Assembly: GCA_021790295.1 (NCBI GenBank)
Contig: JAJYIC010000003.1
Location: 1 to 27,983 of the forward strand
Length of the DNA: 27,983 nt
From: Pseudomonadota bacterium
Lineage (GTDB): Bacteria; Pseudomonadota; Alphaproteobacteria; ATCC43930; CGMCC-115725
Direction: 5' to 3'
Each line of letters opens with the position of its first letter. Position 1 is the first letter of the stretch. Positions 15,533-22,220 of this stretch are shown here, one piece after another. The notes under the pieces were generated by a model, which was not told where the DNA came from, did no database searches, and was given only the letters and a program-made list of their open reading frames with translations. Position numbers and translations under genes: made by a program.

Positions 15533-17101
15533 ATGCTCTATTTTGCGAGATGGAAGATCCTTTTGATCCTCGGGGTGTGCGCGGCCGGGCTTCTCCTCGC
15601 CTTGCCGAACCTCTTCGGCCCGTCGTTTCTAAAGGCCCTTCCGCCTTACCTTCCGCACAAGCGCCTGGCGCTCGGGCTCGATCTGCGCGGCGGCTCCTAC
15701 ATGCTTCTCAAAGTCGATTTCGCGGCCGAACAGCGCGAAGAGCTCGAATCGACGATCGACCGCGTGCGCAATGCGCTTCTCGACGCCAATATCGGCTATA
15801 CCGGCCTCGGCATCAGCGGCGGGGAGATACGCTTCAAGATCCGCGAAGAGGGGCGGATCGACGGGGCTCTCGCGGTGTTGCGCAAGATCGATCCGGAACT
15901 CGTCGTCGCCATCAAAAGCGACGGCGAGGGGACGATGCGTTTCAATCCGGTCGCGCTACGCTCGCGCCGTCTCGAGGCGGTGCAGCAATCGGTCGAGATC
16001 ATCCGCCGCCGCATCGACGAAACCGGGGTCAAGGAGCCGACGATCGAACGCCAAGGCTTGGAGCGCATCCTTGTCGAGCTTCCGGGCGTGGGCAATCCCG
16101 AGCACATCAAAAGGCTTATAGGCCGCACCGCCAAGCTGACCTTTCAGCTTGTCGACGCCACCGCCTCGGTTGCCGAGGCGCAGGCGGGAAAACTTCCGCC
16201 CGGTGACGAGATCCTCCCTGCTGCGGCCGGGAGCGGGGGAGAGGCCTCTTATGTCGTCCACCGGCGCATCGTCGTCGACGGCAGCGAACTGGTCGACGCT
16301 CAGGCCACCTTCGAGAACAACGAGCCGGTGGTCAGTTTCCGCTTCAACGCTCTCGGCGCCCGGCGTTTTGGCGAGGTGACGCGCGAGAATGTTGGCAAGC
16401 CTTTTGCCATCGTCCTCGACAACAAGGTGATCAGCGCTCCCGTCATCCGCGAGCCGATCCTCGGCGGCAGCGGCGTCATCTCCGGCAATTTCACCGTGCG
16501 TTCGGCAAGCGATCTCGCTCTTCTGCTGCGGGCGGGCGCGCTTCCGGCGCCGATCACGACCCTCGAAGAAAGGACGGTCGGCCCTTCGCTCGGAGCGGAT
16601 TCGATCCATGCGGGGGCTCTTGCCTCGATCGTCGGCGTCTCTCTCGTGGTCGTTTTCATGTTTCTGTTTTACGGTCTTTTCGGCCTTTTTGCCGACTTCG
16701 CGCTGTTCTTCAACCTGTCCTTGATGCTCGGAAGCCTGTCGGTTCTGGGGGCGACCCTGACGCTTCCCGGGATCGCCGGGATCGCGTTGACGATGGGCAT
16801 GGCGGTCGACGCCAATGTCCTTATCTACGAGCGCATCCGCGAAGAGGTGCGCGGCGGCCGCAGCTTGCTTTCGGCTCTCGACGCCGGGTTCAAGCGCGCC
16901 TTCGGCACGATCTTCGACAGCCATTTTACGACCCTCGTCGCGGGCTTTCTGATGTTCTGGCTCGGTTCGGGCCCGGTGCGAGGTTTTGCGGTGACGCTCA
17001 GCATCGGCGTTCTCACTTCTCTCTTTTCGGCGATCCTCGTCACCCGCCTTCTCATCGTCACCTGGCTGCGCCAGACCAAACCGAAGGAGATCCCGATTTG
17101 A
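15533..17101 (+). CDS. secD: Protein translocase subunit SecD
   Basis: RND-type membrane protein that uses the proton-motive force to complete protein export at SecYEG. The 522-residue protein has one N-terminal membrane helix (ILLILGVCAAGLLLALPNLF), the GLDLRGGSYMLLKVD signature (about 45-58), a large periplasmic domain, and five C-terminal helices. Among these is GMAVDANVLIYERIREE, with the conserved Asp used in proton transport. Length is on the short side of normal. It starts 17 nt after yajC. In most relatives secF follows within a few bases, but here an inverted-repeat element of about 290 bp intervenes. Confidence 0.98.
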   Translation: MLYFARWKILLILGVCAAGLLLALPNLFGPSFLKALPPYLPHKRLALGLDLRGGSYMLLKVDFAAEQREELESTIDRVRNALLDANIGYTGLGISGGEIRFKIREEGRIDGALAVLRKIDPELVVAIKSDGEGTMRFNPVALRSRRLEAVQQSVEIIRRRIDETGVKEPTIERQGLERILVELPGVGNPEHIKRLIGRTAKLTFQLVDATASVAEAQAGKLPPGDEILPAAAGSGGEASYVVHRRIVVDGSELVDAQATFENNEPVVSFRFNALGARRFGEVTRENVGKPFAIVLDNKVISAPVIREPILGGSGVISGNFTVRSASDLALLLRAGALPAPITTLEERTVGPSLGADSIHAGALASIVGVSLVVVFMFLFYGLFGLFADFALFFNLSLMLGSLSVLGATLTLPGIAGIALTMGMAVDANVLIYERIREEVRGGRSLLSALDAGFKRAFGTIFDSHFTTLVAGFLMFWLGSGPVRGFAVTLSIGVLTSLFSAILVTRLLIVTWLRQTKPKEIPI

Positions 17102-17129
17102 CGGGAAGGCCCCCGATAACGCCGGCTAG

Positions 17130-17160
17130 GAGCCTGTCTGAGTAATCCTCATGAGCCGCG
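17130..17160 (+). repeat. Left terminal inverted repeat of the secD-secF element
   Basis: Begins GAGCCTGTCTGAGTAATCCT and ends GCCGCG. Its first 13 bases match the right end perfectly; in all 28 of 30 aligned positions agree. Confidence 0.85.
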
Positions 17161-17386
17161 TTTCGAGCGAAAATCGGCCTATCTTAGGAGAAGCGCGAAG
17201 AGCGTATCGGGAATGCGGTCGAGGGCTTCGACGCGGGAGAGGCCGATTTTCGCCGAAACCCTCCGGGAGGCGGTGCTTTTGCCCGCCCGAGGGCGTCGCA
17301 GGCGCCGCACGCCTCGCAGGCGTCGCCGCGCTTGCCCGATGGGGCGGCATCGCGCCTCCTGCCGGATCGGGCAAAATCGCCGGCGT

Positions 17387-17416
17387 CGCGGCCATGACGA
17401 TTCCTCAGACAGGCTC
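17387..17416 (-). repeat. Right terminal inverted repeat of the secD-secF element
   Basis: Read on the minus strand it begins GAGCCTGTCTGAGGAATCGT. It lacks one A relative to the left end, just before the shared GCCGCG. It lies 6 nt from the secF start codon. Confidence 0.85.
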
Positions 17417-17422
17417 TAGGCA

Positions 17423-18385
17423 ATGAAACCGCTCATCGTTTTCCGCCGCACTCCGCAGATCGACTTCATGCGCCTGCACCGCGTCGGGTTTCTGTTCTCG
17501 GCGTTCCTCATCCTCTCTTCGCTCGTCCTCTTCTTCACGGTCGGGCTCAATTACGGGATCGATTTCGTCGGCGGCACGATGATGCAGGTGCGGGTTGCGC
17601 ACGGGGCCGCGGATCTCGCCAAGATGAGGGGAGAACTCGACCGTCTCGGCCTCAACGCCTCGCTTCAAGGGTTCGGTTCGCCGAGCGACGTGCTGATCCG
17701 CCTGCCGCGCCAGCCGGGCGGCGATGTGGCGCAAGAAAAGGCGGTCGAAAGCGCCCGCAAGGCGCTCGGAGGAGGGGTCGAATATCGCAGCGTCGAAGTC
17801 GTCGGGCCGACCGTCGGCCATGAGCTGATACGCGCCGGCGTCATCGCCACCGTTCTCGCCCTTTTCGCCATCGCCGCTTACATCTGGTTTCGCTTCGAGT
17901 GGCAGTTCGGCGTCGGCGGGATGTTCTCGACCCTTCACGACGTCGTCACCACGGTCGGGGTTTTCGCCCTCTTTCACCTCGAATTCAACCTGACGACCCT
18001 GGCCGCGATCCTTACGGTCGCCGGCTATTCGGTCAACGATACGGTGGTCATCTACGATCGCGTGCGCGAAGATTTGCGCAAATACCGCACGATGCCGTTT
18101 CGCGATCTCATCAATCTCGCCCTCAACGAGACCCTTTCGCGGACGATCCTCACCGTCTCGACGGTCGCTCTGGCGGTTCTCTCCCTCCTCATTTTCGGCG
18201 GTCCGGTCTTGCGTGGCTTTAGCATCGCCATGTTGTGGGGGGTGGTGATCGGCACCTATTCCTCGCTTTTTATCGCGGCGCCGATCCTTTACTACGTGCA
18301 GCCGAACCGCGCCGCTATCGGGCCTTCGGGTGCGCCCTCGGGCGAAAGAGGCAAAGTGCGCGCCTCGCGCGCCCGCTCTTCGTAA
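17423..18385 (+). CDS. secF: Protein translocase subunit SecF
   Basis: Partner of SecD in the proton-driven export complex; 320 residues, normal. The first membrane helix (VGFLFSAFLILSSLVLFFTVGL) leads into NYGIDFVGGTMMQVR, the SecF D1 signature. Five further helices follow, with AILTVAGYSVNDTVVIYDRVRED carrying the conserved Asp region. The ATG at 17423 lies 6 nt after the MITE-like element; the only Shine-Dalgarno-like sequence (AGG in CTAGG, 17416-17420) belongs to the right-hand target duplication. Translation may therefore be weaker than in relatives with direct secD-secF coupling. The tail (APSGERGKVRASRARSS) is basic. Confidence 0.98.
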   Translation: MKPLIVFRRTPQIDFMRLHRVGFLFSAFLILSSLVLFFTVGLNYGIDFVGGTMMQVRVAHGAADLAKMRGELDRLGLNASLQGFGSPSDVLIRLPRQPGGDVAQEKAVESARKALGGGVEYRSVEVVGPTVGHELIRAGVIATVLALFAIAAYIWFRFEWQFGVGGMFSTLHDVVTTVGVFALFHLEFNLTTLAAILTVAGYSVNDTVVIYDRVREDLRKYRTMPFRDLINLALNETLSRTILTVSTVALAVLSLLIFGGPVLRGFSIAMLWGVVIGTYSSLFIAAPILYYVQPNRAAIGPSGAPSGERGKVRASRARSS

Positions 18386-18393
18386 TTGGGGAA

Positions 18394-18768
18394 ATGGAGC
18401 TGCAACCGATCCTTCCCGAAGGACGGCAGATCATCGAACGGTATGGCGCGGCCGGGTTTCGCGTGAGCGGAATCTTTTACAAAGGTTCGATCCTCGTCTT
18501 TGCCGACCGCACCCAGAGTTGGCCGGTCGAGGCGGCCGCGGGCGTCAGCCTCGAAAGCCTCGCTCCGGTCTTCGCTCATGGCGGCGTCGAGATGCTGGTT
18601 GTGGGCCTCGGCAGAAAGGGAGGTATCCTCGGGCAGGCCTTGCGCCTCGGCCTCAAAGAGGCCGGCATCGCCTTCGAACCCATGGAGACCGGCGCGGCCT
18701 GCCGCACCTATAATATTCTTCTCGGCGAAGACCGCCCGGTTGCGGCGGCTCTTTTGCCTTTCGCGTAG
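18394..18768 (+). CDS. Mth938/DUF498 domain protein (NDUFAF3-type)
   Basis: A 124-residue single-domain protein of the Mth938/DUF498 family: it opens MELQPILPEGRQIIERYGAAGFRVSG, then YKGSILVFADRTQSWPV, the Gly-rich core MLVVGLGRKG and a C-terminal ETGAACRTYNILLGEDRPVAAALLP. The mitochondrial relative NDUFAF3 is a respiratory complex I assembly factor, and the gene is commonly found beside secDF in alphaproteobacteria. The start at 18394 follows GGGGA and an 8-nt gap after secF; the frame is open upstream but overlaps secF. The stop (18766-18768) is the first part of a REP-like hairpin. Confidence 0.9.
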   Translation: MELQPILPEGRQIIERYGAAGFRVSGIFYKGSILVFADRTQSWPVEAAAGVSLESLAPVFAHGGVEMLVVGLGRKGGILGQALRLGLKEAGIAFEPMETGAACRTYNILLGEDRPVAAALLPFA

Positions 18769-18798
18769 CCGGCATCTCTCACACTGGAGAGCGGCTGC
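18767..18798 (+). repeat. REP-like element, copy 1a
   Basis: A 32-nt element that resembles the reverse complement of the copy at 26707-26739 at about 27 of 31 positions. It folds with two stacked stems: AGCCG (18767-18771) with CGGCT (18792-18796), and CTCTC (18776-18780) with GAGAG (18787-18791), loop ACACTG. Other copies carry AGCCC/GGGCT in the outer stem, so both sides of one pair have changed together. It begins in the stop codon of the Mth938 gene. Confidence 0.65.
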
Positions 18799-18813
18799 TC
18801 GCCCCGTGACCCG

Positions 18814-18845
18814 GCGCAGCCCATGCCCAGTCGTAGAAATGCGGG
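18814..18845 (-). repeat. REP-like element, copy 1b; left arm of a perfect 32-bp inverted repeat
   Basis: Core CGCAGCCCATGCCCAGTCGT... ending ...AAATGCGGG. Its exact reverse complement (32 of 32) is at 19780-19811, on the other side of the VOC gene. It lies head to head with copy 1a, 15 nt away, like paired REP units. Confidence 0.85.
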
Positions 18846-18856
18846 CTAAAACCCGC
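18841..18856. terminator. Short hairpin between convergent Mth938 and VOC genes
   Basis: GCGGG at 18841-18845 pairs with CCCGC at 18852-18856 around CTAAAA. On the minus strand it is followed by ATTTCT, a poor T-run. It could end transcription of the VOC gene, 12 nt after its stop; the stem is short and the tract weak. Confidence 0.3.
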
Positions 18857-18867
18857 CTTCGGGCCTC

Positions 18868-19776
18868 TCAAACTTCGATGAGTTCGATCGCTTCGCGCGA
18901 AGGGCCTGCGATCATCGCGGCGCGGGCGCGGCCGAGCGAGGCCGGCTCTTCGAGAAAACGCACCCCTTCGCTTTTGAGCTTTACGACCCAGGCGTCGAGA
19001 TCTTCGACGGCGAGAGCGATGTGGTCCTGAAGCTGGCCGCGGCTCGCGGCCAAGGGTTCCCTGCCCTGGTTCGGATAGATGAGAAATGCGACATCGCCGA
19101 AACGAACCCCCGCCCGCGGCTCCCGGATCATCCCTTGCTGCGCGAGGGCGGGCCAGCTCGGTTCGGCCTTGCGCTCCCTTTTCACCGCAACGGTCCCGGC
19201 AAAAGGCCCGTAGGCTTCGGCGCCAAGGTGACGGCGATACCAGTCGGAAGCCGAACCCGGGTCCTCTTCGAAAAAATGCACGTGATTGAAGCGTAGGGCC
19301 GGGTGATCTCCGGCATATTCGACGAGAGCGCCGTCGGGCCCTTTCATATAGGCAAAGCCGGGGCCTCCGGCGGGGCGGATTCCTTGCGCTTTTGCTTCGG
19401 CGATCTCGCGGCGCGTGCGCCCGAGGCGGCCTTCAGCGCCGGGCCAGGCGTCGCTGCTGATAAAAACGGAGCCGCCTTCCTCGGAGGTGTAAAGGGGCAA
19501 AAGCTCGACCTCGCGGCGGCTTTTATAGGTTTCGAGACAAGCCCTCGAATCTTTCACATGCCAGCCGAAATGCCAGATTGCGCTTTGCGGCAAAAGCGGC
19601 GGCGGCTTTTCCGTTTTGGTAAAAAGAATGAGGGCGTCGTTCGGCGAAAAGAGCGCTGGAACGCCCTCCCATTCGCCTTTCCTCGTGCCCGCAAACTGCC
19701 GCGTATAAAAGCCGATCGCGGCCTCGGGATCGAGCGAATGGAGATGCAGATGGTGAAAGGAGGGAGGGGAAAGCAT
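18868..19776 (-). CDS. VOC (glyoxalase/dioxygenase-fold) protein with two domains
   Basis: A 302-residue protein built of two vicinal-oxygen-chelate domains. The first has HHLHLHSLDPEAAIGFYTRQF and ends GPDGALVEYAG; the second starts FNHVHFFEEDPGSASDWYRRHLG, contains DHIALAVEDLDAWVVKLKSEGV and ends EAIELIEV. Candidate metal ligands (His in HLHLH, HVHF and DHIAL; Glu in LVEY and IELIE) are present, but VOC enzymes range from glyoxalases to extradiol dioxygenases and the substrate is unknown. The only sensible start is ATG 19776-19774; no Shine-Dalgarno precedes it because a REP-like repeat begins 4 nt upstream. Together with sodB it sits between two genes that are usually adjacent, so it may have been inserted. 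Confidence 0.85.
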   Translation of the reverse strand: MLSPPSFHHLHLHSLDPEAAIGFYTRQFAGTRKGEWEGVPALFSPNDALILFTKTEKPPPLLPQSAIWHFGWHVKDSRACLETYKSRREVELLPLYTSEEGGSVFISSDAWPGAEGRLGRTRREIAEAKAQGIRPAGGPGFAYMKGPDGALVEYAGDHPALRFNHVHFFEEDPGSASDWYRRHLGAEAYGPFAGTVAVKRERKAEPSWPALAQQGMIREPRAGVRFGDVAFLIYPNQGREPLAASRGQLQDHIALAVEDLDAWVVKLKSEGVRFLEEPASLGRARAAMIAGPSREAIELIEV

Positions 19777-19779
19777 TGA

Positions 19780-19811
19780 CCCGCATTTCTACGACTGGGC
19801 ATGGGCTGCGC
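19780..19811 (+). repeat. REP-like element, copy 2; right arm of the perfect 32-bp inverted repeat
   Basis: Reads CCCGCATTTCTACGACTGGG and onward, the exact reverse complement of 18814-18845. It occupies the position where the ribosome binding site of the VOC gene would be and lies just downstream of the sodB hairpin. Confidence 0.85.
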
Positions 19812-19813
19812 GA

Positions 19814-19850
19814 GCCGCATCCCGCAAAGCCGCTCTTTGCGGGGTGCGGC
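19814..19850 (-). terminator. Strong 16-bp hairpin just after sodB
   Basis: 19814-19829 pairs with 19835-19850 (GCCGCATCCCGCAAAG against CTTTGCGGGGTGCGGC), with one wobble and a 5-nt loop. It begins 7 nt after the sodB stop codon. No T-run follows on the minus strand (CTCGCG), so it may protect the mRNA 3' end or act with a factor rather than terminate alone. Confidence 0.5.
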
Positions 19851-19856
19851 CTTTCC

Positions 19857-20459
19857 TCAACGCGCCTTCGTAAGGTTCGCCGCCGCGAAATCCCAATTGA
19901 CGAGATGGTCGAGGAAGGTCTGGACGAAATCCGGCCTGCGGTTCTGGAAATCGAGGTAATAGGCGTGTTCCCAGACGTCGCAAGTCAGAAGCGCGCTTTC
20001 TCCCTGCGCCAGCGGATTGACCGCGTTCGGCGTTCTGGTCACCTTGAGGGCGCCGCCCGCGGCGACGAGCCAGGCCCAGCCGCTGCCGAACTGGCCGACC
20101 GCGGCCGCCTTGAACTCTTCCTTGAATTTGTCGAGGCCGCCAAAGGCCTTGTCGATCGCCGCAGCGAGCGCCCCGCTCGGTGCGCCGCCGCCCTTCGGTT
20201 TCATCGAGTTCCAGAAAAAGCTGTGGTTCCAAACCTGGGCGGCGTTGTTGAAAAGCCCCGCCTTCGCCTCGTCCCTGTAGCTCGATCGTATCAACTCTTC
20301 GAGAGAGAGGCCTTCCTCGGGCTTGCCTTTGATCAGGTTGTTGAGGTTTGTCACATAGGCCTGATGATGGCGGCCATGATGAAATTCGAAAGTGCGCTCC
20401 GACATATGCGGTTCGAGGGCGCTTTTCGGATAGGGCAGGGGCGGCAATTCGAAAGCCAT
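19857..20459 (-). CDS. sodB: Superoxide dismutase, iron type
   Basis: Converts superoxide to hydrogen peroxide and oxygen in the cytoplasm. The 200-residue enzyme has all four metal ligands: His27 (FEFHHGRHHQAYV), His79 (AAQVWNHSFFW), Asp161 and His165 (CDVWEHAYYLDF). Gln75 in AAQVWNH is the second-sphere residue position typical of Fe-SOD; Mn enzymes normally place it elsewhere. FGSGWAWLV and the C-terminal VNWDFAAANL fit as well. I start at ATG 20459-20457 (MAFELPPLPYPKSALEPH), the conserved N-terminus; a longer in-frame start adds 13 residues with no family match. No Fur-like box is evident. It faces the NDUFAF6-like gene across an 86-nt divergent spacer. Confidence 0.96.
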   Translation of the reverse strand: MAFELPPLPYPKSALEPHMSERTFEFHHGRHHQAYVTNLNNLIKGKPEEGLSLEELIRSSYRDEAKAGLFNNAAQVWNHSFFWNSMKPKGGGAPSGALAAAIDKAFGGLDKFKEEFKAAAVGQFGSGWAWLVAAGGALKVTRTPNAVNPLAQGESALLTCDVWEHAYYLDFQNRRPDFVQTFLDHLVNWDFAAANLTKAR

Positions 20460-20545
20460 GGCGATTTTTCCACTTTCTCGTGAGTTCCGTGAAGCCAAAC
20501 GTCCCGGCGAAAAGAGAGCCTTTCGCTCGGGTTGAGCGCCCTTTT

Positions 20546-21391
20546 ATGAGAGACCGGGCTTCGCCCCTCGTCCAACTGTTGCGAAGGCGGGACCGCGACC
20601 GTTTCCAAACGGCGCTTTTCGCGCCGGCCGCCCATCGTGAAGCGCTCTTCACACTTTATGCCTTCAACAGCGAGATTGCCAGAGTGCGCGAAATCGTCAG
20701 TGAGCCTTCGCTCGGCCTTTTCCGCCTCGGCTGGTGGCGTGAGGCGATCGAAGCCGCTTATGAAGCAGGAGCGGAACCCCGCCATGTCGTCGCGCTTCCT
20801 CTCTCTCGCCTTATCCGCGAACGCAGCCTTTCGCGCGCCCATTTCGAACGATTGATCGCGGCGCGCGAAAGCGATCTCGAAGCCGAGGCTCCGCCCGACC
20901 TCGAAGCCCTCGAAGCCTATGCGGCGGCGAGTTCGGGAAGCCTCGTTGGTCTCGCTCTCGAAATTCTCGGCGCGTCTTCGGCCGAGGCTCTGGCGGCGGC
21001 AAACGATGTCGGGATCGCTTATGCGCTGGCTGGGCTTTTGCGCGGCCTGGCGGCTTTCGCGGGGCGCGGGCGTCCCTTTATCCCGCTCGATATCGCGGCG
21101 AGGGCGGGTCTTTCTGCGCAAGACCTCGAAAGGCGCCGCGGCACCCCGGCGCTTGCCGCCGCAGCTGCGGAAATCGCCGCCGCGGCCTCTTCCCGTCTTG
21201 CAGAAGCGCGGGAAAGACGCTCCCTTTTGCCGCGCGCGGCGCTCCCGGCGCTGTTGCCGGCGCTCATCGCCGAACAGAGCCTTTTGCGTCTTAAGCGTGC
21301 GGGATACGATCCTTTTGCCCCCCGCTTTCGCGAACGCGATCCTTGGCAAAGCTGGCGGCTTCTTTCCGCCTATCTGCGCGCCCGCTTTTGA
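20546..21391 (+). CDS. Squalene/phytoene synthase-fold protein, NDUFAF6-like
   Basis: A 281-residue helical protein of the trans-isoprenyl diphosphate synthase, head-to-head fold. The block TLYAFNSEIARVREIVSEPSLGLFRLGWWREAIEAAY resembles mitochondrial NDUFAF6 (complex I assembly) more than true phytoene synthases. The Asp-rich DxxxD motifs that bind Mg-diphosphate are missing: the first site reads FNSEIARV and the second NDVGIAYALAGLLRG. It therefore probably does not make carotenoids or squalene. The ATG at 20546 lacks a clear Shine-Dalgarno; a GTG at 20489 in frame is an alternative that adds 19 residues. It converges with the crotonase-like gene 10 nt away. Confidence 0.85.
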   Translation: MRDRASPLVQLLRRRDRDRFQTALFAPAAHREALFTLYAFNSEIARVREIVSEPSLGLFRLGWWREAIEAAYEAGAEPRHVVALPLSRLIRERSLSRAHFERLIAARESDLEAEAPPDLEALEAYAAASSGSLVGLALEILGASSAEALAAANDVGIAYALAGLLRGLAAFAGRGRPFIPLDIAARAGLSAQDLERRRGTPALAAAAAEIAAAASSRLAEARERRSLLPRAALPALLPALIAEQSLLRLKRAGYDPFAPRFRERDPWQSWRLLSAYLRARF

Positions 21392-21401
21392 GCGTTTCCG
21401 T

Positions 21402-22199
21402 CTAAAAGCCTTTGAAGTCGGGGAGGCGGCGCTCGGCCATTGCCTTGATTCCTTCCTTGAAATCCGCGGTCTGGCGCAGCCGCTCCTGTTCGACGAGTTC
21501 GCGCTCGGTTGCCGCCTCGACCGCTTCGGCAAGGCCGCGGCGCAGCGTCTCGCGCGTCGCGAGGACGGCGAGAGGGGCCGATTGCGCGATCTCCAAGGCG
21601 AGAGCGGCGGTCGCCCTGCGCAGTTCGGAAAGGGGAACGAGAAGATCGGCCAGCCCGATACGGACCGCCTCTTCGCCCGGGACGCGCCGGCTCGTGTAAA
21701 AAAGAAGCGCCGCCTTTTGCGCGCCGACAAGACGCGGCAGGGTGGCCGTCAAGCCGAAACCGGGATGATAGCCGAGGCGGTTGAAATTGGCGCTGAAACG
21801 GGCTTCGCTGCAGGCCACGCGAAAATCGGCGACAAGCGCAAGGCCGAGCCCGCCGCCGACCGCGGCTCCCTGGATGGCAGCGACGATCGGCTTTCTGGTC
21901 CTGAAAAGGCGGATCGCCTCCTTGTAAAGATGTCTGCCCGAAGGGCTTCGGGTTCCCTGCGAGACGGTGCCCGCTTCCATTCTTTTCGAAAAATCGGCAC
22001 CGGCGCAAAAAGACCGTCCTTCGGAAGCGAGCACGACGACGCGCACCGATGGATCGGCGTCGAGCTCTTCGAAAGCCTCGGCAATCTCGGCGACAAGCTT
22101 GCCGTCGAAAAAATTGTGAGGCGGGCGACGGATCTCCACGGTCGCGACAAGACCGTCGCGCTCGACGGCGATCTCGCGAAGAGAAGTCGATTCACTCAT
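21402..22199 (-). CDS. Enoyl-CoA hydratase/isomerase (crotonase) family protein
   Basis: A 265-residue crotonase-fold protein. The oxyanion-hole segments are present (SFCAGADFSKRM and IQGAAVGGGLGLALVADFRVA), so CoA-thioester binding is expected. Both catalytic Glu positions of classical hydratases look altered: GGGCELA reads GGGLGLA, and the QPEI-like stretch reads FNRLGY. It may therefore catalyse isomerisation, hydrolysis or another CoA reaction instead of hydration. The start ATG 22199-22197 follows AAGGA on the minus strand. It is the last gene of a four-gene minus-strand acyl-CoA group; the gap to the upstream synthetase is 21 nt. Confidence 0.9.
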   Translation of the reverse strand: MSESTSLREIAVERDGLVATVEIRRPPHNFFDGKLVAEIAEAFEELDADPSVRVVVLASEGRSFCAGADFSKRMEAGTVSQGTRSPSGRHLYKEAIRLFRTRKPIVAAIQGAAVGGGLGLALVADFRVACSEARFSANFNRLGYHPGFGLTATLPRLVGAQKAALLFYTSRRVPGEEAVRIGLADLLVPLSELRRATAALALEIAQSAPLAVLATRETLRRGLAEAVEAATERELVEQERLRQTADFKEGIKAMAERRLPDFKGF

Positions 22200-22220
22200 C
22201 GCTTTTCCTTTTAACCCCCT

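Larger units (their letters stand above)
17126..17420. mobile_element. MITE-like element with terminal inverted repeats and target-site duplication
   Basis: This fills the 321-nt gap between secD and secF. The left end (17130-17160, GAGCCTGTCTGAG...) and the right end (17387-17416, complement) match at 28 positions, with two mismatches and one 1-nt gap. CTAGG is present directly on both sides (17126-17130 and 17416-17420), as expected for a duplicated target; because the ends share bases, the boundary is uncertain by a nucleotide and a 3-bp TAG duplication is the alternative. Nested inside, 17160-17180 pairs with 17240-17259 (20 pairs, one bulged A), and TTTTGCCCG at 17277-17285 pairs with CGGGCAAAA at 17368-17376. 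No transposase is encoded. CTAG-type target and GAGCCTGT-like ends suggest mobilisation by an IS5-superfamily transposase; that is inference. Confidence 0.82.

Noticed and set aside
17151..17426. 91-codon plus-strand frame, and a similar minus-strand frame, inside the secD-secF element
   Set aside because: Both are accounted for by inverted-repeat DNA, run through the terminal repeats and resemble no transposase.
20524..20538. CGCTC/GAGCG hairpin 7 nt before the NDUFAF6-like start
   Set aside because: Only five pairs and not supported by other signals.
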